NCBI GenBank assembly: GCA_023144715.1
Contig: JAGLFC010000107.1
Span: 1 to 10,836, forward strand
Length of the DNA: 10,836 bases
Reading direction: 5' to 3'
Origin: Gammaproteobacteria bacterium
GTDB lineage: Bacteria > Pseudomonadota > Gammaproteobacteria > GRL18
In this document: positions 6,421 to 10,836 of the stretch, piece after piece
How positions within the stretch are numbered: position 1 is the first letter of the stretch
Layout: each line of letters opens with the position of its first letter
Notes under the pieces: generated by a model
What the model was told of the DNA's origin: nothing
What the model saw: the letters and a program-made list of their open reading frames with translations, nothing else
Database searches by the model: none
Translations under genes and position numbers: made by a program

Positions 6421-8619
6421 TTGGAATTTAATAATAGACTCTTTAACGTGTTGACAGATAACCTTAAAACAACCATACAAAACGCTTATTCACATATTCT
6501 TGACAGTAAAAAAATCAAGCCAAGATATGGTCAACGTCTTATGATTGCTGATATTGCTCGAACATTAGGTAATATTGATCATGACTCTGAAGCTTCTGAT
6601 AAACCTAATGCTAATCATATTGCAACTTTAGAGGCAGGTACAGGCACGGGAAAAACTATTGCTTATTTAGTGGCTGCTTTACCGATTGCCCAAGAACATA
6701 AAAAAAAGCTGATTATTTCCACAGCAACCATTGCTTTACAACAACAAATTTTATTAAAAGATCTCCCTGATATTCAACATCATAGCGGTTTAGATTTTAC
6801 GTTTACACTTGCCAAAGGGCGTAAACGCTATGTCTGTTTATATAAGTTAGAAACTTATATCGTTCATAATAATCAAACAGAGCTTGATTTAGAGATCCCT
6901 GAAGCCGATATTTTGCTGAATAATAAAGAGGATATAAAGCTGTATGATCAATTATTTAAAGCATGGAAAAAAAAGCAATGGGATGGTGAACTTGATAGTT
7001 GGGATGATTTTATTGCACAAAGTAGCTGGTTACCACTGACTTCAGATCATCATCAATGCAGTGGTAAGCGTTGTTCTTTTTATAATCAATGTGTTTATTT
7101 TAAAGCAAGAGAATCTATTTTTAAGGTGGATTGTATTATTGCTAATCATGATCTGGTGTTAAGTGATTTGAATATGGGTGGTGGATGTATTCTCCCTGCA
7201 CCCAATGATTGTATTTATATTTTTGATGAAGGACATCATTTACCTTTAAAAGCCATTAATCATTTTAGCTACTCTTTTCAAATTAATAGCACACTCAAAT
7301 GGTTAGAACAACTCAATTCTACCCTCAGTAACTTTGCTTCTTTAGCCAAACCACCTGTAAAAATTCAACAATTTATTCAAAATTTTCCTGAACAATCTAA
7401 AGATATTCATCAAGAAATAAAAAATCTTGATGCCATTGTCAGTCAGTTTAAATTTCCTGAACAGCGCTATAATTCTTCTATTAAAAAAGCATCCTCTCAA
7501 TCTCAAGAACAAGTCTATCGCTTTAAATTTGGTCAAATACCTGATGAACTCAAAACTCAGTGTCAATATTTACTCAAGAAATTTGAACAATTAACCACTC
7601 ATTTACACTATATTAATGATACTTTAAAAGAAACACTTGAGGGTGATAATACAGGCATACAACTTGAAATAGCGGAACAATGGTTGCCCCTTTTAGCTCC
7701 TATGTATGGACGTTCTGATTCCGCAATGAATCTTTTTGATTTTTTTAATAAGGAAGATGACCACACATTACCTCCTAACGCTCGTTGGCTTACCAAAGCA
7801 TCTGACAAGGATAAGAGTGATATTGAATTATCCTGTAGCCCCATTTTAGCGGCCAATACCCTAGAACAAATTCTCTGGTCAGAATGTTATGGTGCTGTGG
7901 TCACGAGTGCCACCATGACGGCACTTGGTAATTTTGATCGTTTTATTTTAAATTCTGGTGTAACTGGATTTTTTAATAGTGTTCCAAGTCCTTTTAATTA
8001 TCAGGATAATGTTGAATTTAGAGTGCCATTAATGAACAGTCTTGCCACTGATTATCAAGCACATACTGATGAAGTGATCGAAATTTTGAAGAAAATTGTG
8101 GATCATGATAAAGGTACATTAGTTTTATTTAGTTCAAAAAAACAAATGAATGATGTGGAATATGATCTGCTCCGCAGTGACTCTATTTGGAAAAAACAGC
8201 TACTGACTCAGGGGCAAAAAAACAAGCAAATGATTATTACCGATCATAAAAAACAGATAGACAAAGGTAAAGGCAGTGTTATTTTTGGTTTGAGTAGCTT
8301 TGCAGAAGGCATTGATTTACCTGGTGAATATTGTGAACACGTTATTATTGCTAAACTTCCCTTTTCTGTCCCCAATGATCCCGTTGATGCGTCATTAACA
8401 GAATGGATAGAATCACAAGGCAGAAATGCGTTTATGGAAATATCGGTACCTGATGCTTCTATCAAATTAGTTCAAGCCTGTGGTCGTTTAATTCGTAAAG
8501 AAACCGATAGTGGTCAAATTACTTTATTAGATAAACGTATTACCACTAAATTTTATGGTAAAAAAATTCTGGATGCCCTTCCACCCTATACATTTATCTT
8601 AAATAAGCCTTTGGATTAA
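6421..8619 (+). CDS. dinG: DinG, iron-sulfur ATP-dependent DNA helicase
   Basis: An XPD-like superfamily 2 helicase, 732 residues if started at TTG 6421. Walker A is EAGTGTGKT at 71-79, the DEGH box at 269-272, and SATMTALG is near residue 495. The C-terminal motifs are LSSFAEGIDLPG and QACGRLIRKETD. Four cysteines, 139, 213, 218 and 224, have the spacing 74-5-6, the same as the 4Fe-4S ligands of E. coli DinG, so the cluster should be present. E. coli DinG is a 5'-3' helicase that unwinds D-loops, R-loops and forked DNA at replication-transcription conflicts. Start is uncertain. TTG 6421 has no ribosome binding site. GTG 6448 gives (M)LTDNLKTTI, which aligns with the E. coli start MALTAALKAQI and is the better fit (723 residues), though it also lacks a clear ribosome binding site. 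It converges on the cyclase gene with an 8-bp gap and no obvious terminator. Confidence 0.95.
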   Translation: MEFNNRLFNVLTDNLKTTIQNAYSHILDSKKIKPRYGQRLMIADIARTLGNIDHDSEASDKPNANHIATLEAGTGTGKTIAYLVAALPIAQEHKKKLIISTATIALQQQILLKDLPDIQHHSGLDFTFTLAKGRKRYVCLYKLETYIVHNNQTELDLEIPEADILLNNKEDIKLYDQLFKAWKKKQWDGELDSWDDFIAQSSWLPLTSDHHQCSGKRCSFYNQCVYFKARESIFKVDCIIANHDLVLSDLNMGGGCILPAPNDCIYIFDEGHHLPLKAINHFSYSFQINSTLKWLEQLNSTLSNFASLAKPPVKIQQFIQNFPEQSKDIHQEIKNLDAIVSQFKFPEQRYNSSIKKASSQSQEQVYRFKFGQIPDELKTQCQYLLKKFEQLTTHLHYINDTLKETLEGDNTGIQLEIAEQWLPLLAPMYGRSDSAMNLFDFFNKEDDHTLPPNARWLTKASDKDKSDIELSCSPILAANTLEQILWSECYGAVVTSATMTALGNFDRFILNSGVTGFFNSVPSPFNYQDNVEFRVPLMNSLATDYQAHTDEVIEILKKIVDHDKGTLVLFSSKKQMNDVEYDLLRSDSIWKKQLLTQGQKNKQMIITDHKKQIDKGKGSVIFGLSSFAEGIDLPGEYCEHVIIAKLPFSVPNDPVDASLTEWIESQGRNAFMEISVPDASIKLVQACGRLIRKETDSGQITLLDKRITTKFYGKKILDALPPYTFILNKPLD

Positions 8620-8627
8620 CCAATAAT

Positions 8628-10493
8628 TTACTTATTATCAGCAATTAATTCAATGGTATCCACTCGTTGCTTTTTATTATTCATTTTATTTTCCATCGTT
8701 TTTGAAAATGAATAATAAGACAGTACTGATTTTACCAAATAAGCTTGTATAGGTTCTTGAATACCTTTTAATTTTAACAAAGGCATTGGAATAACAGTAA
8801 TTTTATCTTGAATCATTTTATAAGTAGCATAACTGATTAAGATACCATCACGTTTTGCTAAATGTTCTAAGCGACTGGCAATATTGACATTATCACCAAT
8901 CAATGTAAAATCTTTTCTGGAATGGTTGCTACCAATATCACCCATAATCACATGACCTGAATGAATACCAATACGCATGTGCAAATCAAGACCTGTTATT
9001 TCACGTAATTCAGGTAATGCTTTTAACATAGCGGCAGCAGCACACACAGCACGAAAAGCTCCTTCTTCTTGTTGTCCAAATGATGCAAAGATACCATCAC
9101 CAATAAACTTATCAATATCCGCATCAAATATTAATAATTCATCCACCATACGGTCAAAATATGTATTCAAAAAATCAACGACTTTTCTTGATGAAAGCTG
9201 TTCTGAAATATGGGTAAATTGTACAATATCTGAAAATAATAAGGTTCTAAATTTATCTTCAGCTTTAGGAATATATCCTTGATTACTGGTGGATATATGA
9301 GTTAATGTTGCATCGGTTAAATAACTACGCATAGCCGTTTGGTTATTTTTTAAGCGTGTTTCAGCTAATACTCGTTCGACTTCTGCGATCAAGCGATCAG
9401 GTGAAAAAGGTTTAGTAATAAATGCTTGAATACCCATAGAACGTATTTTTACTTGTTCTACTTTTGAATCTTTACTGGTTTCAATAATAATCGGTAAATC
9501 AGAAAATTTCTTGGACTGACGTATACGAGAACACAGTTCTAAACCATCCACATAGGGCATATCATAATCAGTAATGACTAAATCATAATTACCATTATTA
9601 AGTTTTTCCCATGCTGAAAGACCGTCTTTGGACATTTCAACTTTAAAACCTTGAATCGTTAAGGCACTTTTTAATAAATGACGAGTTGTAGAAGAATCAT
9701 CCACTACAAGAATATTTTCTGGACGACTATGCGTTTTTTTGGCAATTAATAAGCGATTAATACGTGATAATAATTCTGGTAATACAATTTTATGAGTATC
9801 TGAATGATCGGATTTAATAATATAATCATCAGCACCTGCATTAAAGCCTCCCATTATGGCTTTATCGCTTTGTAAGGATGATAATAATAAAAAAGGCGTT
9901 GATAGCTTTTCTTGCTGTCGAATAATACGACACAAAGTAACACCATCAATAATAGGCATTTCAACATCACTGACAATAATATCAATATCGGTATTACGAA
10001 TTATTTTTAATGCCTCTTCGCCATTGCACGCTTCAATGACTTCGTAATCTTCTATTTCTAAAAATGGTTTAATGCGCTGACGATTAACGCGACTATCATC
10101 GACTAATAATAATCGTGTTTTTTTCTCTAATAAAGCAGCAATTGCACGATATAAATCATCTTTTGTAAAAGGGACTTGTAAAAATTCATTAGCACGATGG
10201 TTTATTGCAGATTCACGATTTAAAAGATCGGCAGAAATAAAAACAAGATGGCTATCACGTAAATTATAATGGGAACGTATACGATCACAAATTGCTAAAC
10301 CATCCATTTTTGATAACATAGCACGAATAAAAATCAAATGGGGTTTGTAGGCAATTAATTTTTGAAAAAAATAGGACTCATTAGAATGAATAGACTTTAT
10401 GTTAAAGCGAGCAACATCTAACAAAGAGGTAATTAAACCATCAATAGTGGACGAATCTGTTAATAAAGCAACTTTTATTACATTTCTATCCAT
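8628..10493 (-). CDS. Triple-receiver class III adenylate/guanylate cyclase
   Basis: A 621-residue cytoplasmic protein. Receiver 1 (about 6-123) is degenerate: Arg57 sits where the phosphoacceptor Asp belongs, the usual Lys of KPF is Val107, and only one acidic residue (Asp13) is left in the pocket. Receiver 2 (127-250) has Asp132-Asp133, Asp176, Ser205 and Lys227. Receiver 3 (260-378) has Asp265-Asp266, Asp309, Thr339 and Lys361. After a linker comes a class III cyclase domain (about 413-590). Its metal ligands are Asp422 and Asp466, the purine-selecting pair is Lys462 and Thr530, and the transition-state residues are Asn537 and Arg541 (NVNIASRLE). A Lys/Thr pair is known from the adenylate cyclase CyaC of Spirulina, so cAMP is the likely product. 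A 30-residue polar tail follows. There is no sensor or kinase domain, so phosphate must come from a kinase elsewhere. The start region has only a weak GAG upstream of ATG. Confidence 0.9.
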   Translation of the reverse strand: MDRNVIKVALLTDSSTIDGLITSLLDVARFNIKSIHSNESYFFQKLIAYKPHLIFIRAMLSKMDGLAICDRIRSHYNLRDSHLVFISADLLNRESAINHRANEFLQVPFTKDDLYRAIAALLEKKTRLLLVDDSRVNRQRIKPFLEIEDYEVIEACNGEEALKIIRNTDIDIIVSDVEMPIIDGVTLCRIIRQQEKLSTPFLLLSSLQSDKAIMGGFNAGADDYIIKSDHSDTHKIVLPELLSRINRLLIAKKTHSRPENILVVDDSSTTRHLLKSALTIQGFKVEMSKDGLSAWEKLNNGNYDLVITDYDMPYVDGLELCSRIRQSKKFSDLPIIIETSKDSKVEQVKIRSMGIQAFITKPFSPDRLIAEVERVLAETRLKNNQTAMRSYLTDATLTHISTSNQGYIPKAEDKFRTLLFSDIVQFTHISEQLSSRKVVDFLNTYFDRMVDELLIFDADIDKFIGDGIFASFGQQEEGAFRAVCAAAAMLKALPELREITGLDLHMRIGIHSGHVIMGDIGSNHSRKDFTLIGDNVNIASRLEHLAKRDGILISYATYKMIQDKITVIPMPLLKLKGIQEPIQAYLVKSVLSYYSFSKTMENKMNNKKQRVDTIELIADNK

Positions 10494-10515
10494 AAAAGAG
10501 ACTCATGTTTATGTA

Positions 10516-10541
10516 GTATTAAATACCATGATAACATGTTA
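10516..10541. promoter_or_regulatory. Paired palindromes upstream of the cyclase gene
   Basis: GTATT-A-AATAC (10516-10526) and TAACATGTTA (10532-10541) are two perfect palindromes 5 bp apart, within 50 bp of the cyclase start codon. On the minus strand the second overlaps a possible extended -10, TGTTATCAT (complement of 10528-10536). They could be operators, but neither matches a family consensus I know. Confidence 0.35.
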
Positions 10542-10565
10542 AAAATATAAGAGGGACTTTTAAAT

Positions 10566-10602
10566 AAAAAAAGCTCATGAAAAAATATCATGTGCTTTTT
10601 TT
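10566..10602 (-). terminator. Terminator of the Pro/Gln-rich gene
   Basis: GC-t-CATGA (10573-10580) pairs with TCATG-t-GC (10588-10595), extended by seven A (10566-10572) and seven T (10596-10602). The leftward transcript therefore ends in a T-tract. The symmetry would allow function in both directions. Confidence 0.75.
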
Positions 10603-10617
10603 AAATCAATCAGTAAA

Positions 10618-10836
10618 TTACTGAGCAATAGGTGCTTGAATTTTACAGGGCTTCATTTGTTCAATATGTCGTTTTTTAGCAGCTTGCATTTGATCTTCAT
10701 ACTTAGCTTGCATTTCTTGCATATATTCTTGCTGTGCATCAAATTGAATTTTAGCCTGTGGATTAGGTGCTATTCTAGCTTGCGTAGGTTGATATGCTAT
10801 TCTAGGTGGAGCCATCATTACAGGTTGAGGAGCTAT
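10618..10836 (-). CDS. C-terminal part of a Pro/Gln/Met-rich protein
   Basis: The frame is open to the right window edge, with six more codons (reading IAPQPV) before the Met-Met at 10813-10818, so the gene most likely begins outside the window. The 72 visible residues start with a Pro/Ala/Gln/Arg-rich stretch (APPRIAYQPTQARIAPNPQA), then a heptad-like, charged Gln/Met/Glu/Lys helix (YMQEMQAKYEDQMQAAKKRH), and end with one Cys in KPCKIQAPIAQ. There is no membrane segment in the visible part. Such Pro/Gln-rich tails occur in cell-envelope and secreted proteins, but no family can be assigned. A terminator follows 16 bp downstream, which supports it being a real gene end. Confidence 0.5.
   Translation of the reverse strand: MAPQPVMMAPPRIAYQPTQARIAPNPQAKIQFDAQQEYMQEMQAKYEDQMQAAKKRHIEQMKPCKIQAPIAQ

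Noticed and set aside
7342..8465. Minus-strand open frames inside dinG (7342-7566, 7608-7856, 8244-8465)
   Set aside because: They are antisense to a fully conserved helicase sequence, have no family features, and are explained as shadow frames.
8977..10047. Plus-strand open frames inside the cyclase gene (8977-9282, 9856-10047)
   Set aside because: They lie opposite conserved receiver and cyclase domains and show low-complexity Ser/Ile/Asn composition typical of shadow frames.

Overview
The window reads as chromosomal DNA from an AT-rich, free-living type Gammaproteobacterium. The FabI and DinG proteins align closely with their Escherichia coli counterparts, the Tex protein has the usual proteobacterial architecture, and the third positions and intergenic regions are strongly A/T-biased. 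I cannot name the genus from the sequence. No insertion sequence, phage gene, CRISPR array, rRNA or intact tRNA is visible.

Layout, left to right. (1) Positions 1-257: the 3' end of an unrecognised reading frame cut by the window edge. (2) 435-863 (+): a small secreted Spy/CpxP-like (LTxxQ) periplasmic protein, followed by two stacked hairpins, the second a strong intrinsic terminator. (3) 979-1824 (+): a classical short-chain dehydrogenase/reductase. (4) 1930-2727 (+): fabI, enoyl-ACP reductase, with its own extended -10 promoter. (5) 2756-5062 (-): tex, an S1-domain RNA-binding transcription accessory protein, convergent with fabI. (6) 5212-6186 (-): a response regulator with a receiver domain, a long helical region and a C-terminal membrane anchor. 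(7) 6421 (or 6448) to 8619 (+): dinG, an iron-sulfur ATP-dependent DNA helicase, divergent from the regulator across a 234-bp, very A/T-rich intergenic region. (8) 8628-10493 (-): a three-receiver class III nucleotide cyclase, convergent with dinG only 8 bp away. (9) 10618-10836 (-): the C-terminal part of a Pro/Gln/Met-rich protein running off the window.

Most genes seem to be separate transcription units: nearly every gap holds a terminator hairpin or a promoter candidate. Functionally the region mixes housekeeping genes (fatty acid synthesis, transcription/translation accessory factor, DNA repair helicase, envelope protein) with two orphan signalling proteins. The two most unusual proteins are the signalling ones. 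The first is a membrane-anchored single-receiver protein without a recognised output domain. The second is a cyclase whose first receiver has lost its phosphorylation site while the second and third are intact. No histidine kinase is present in the window to pair with either. I did not find a clear novel multi-gene system; the best leads are these two proteins and the structured dinG leader.
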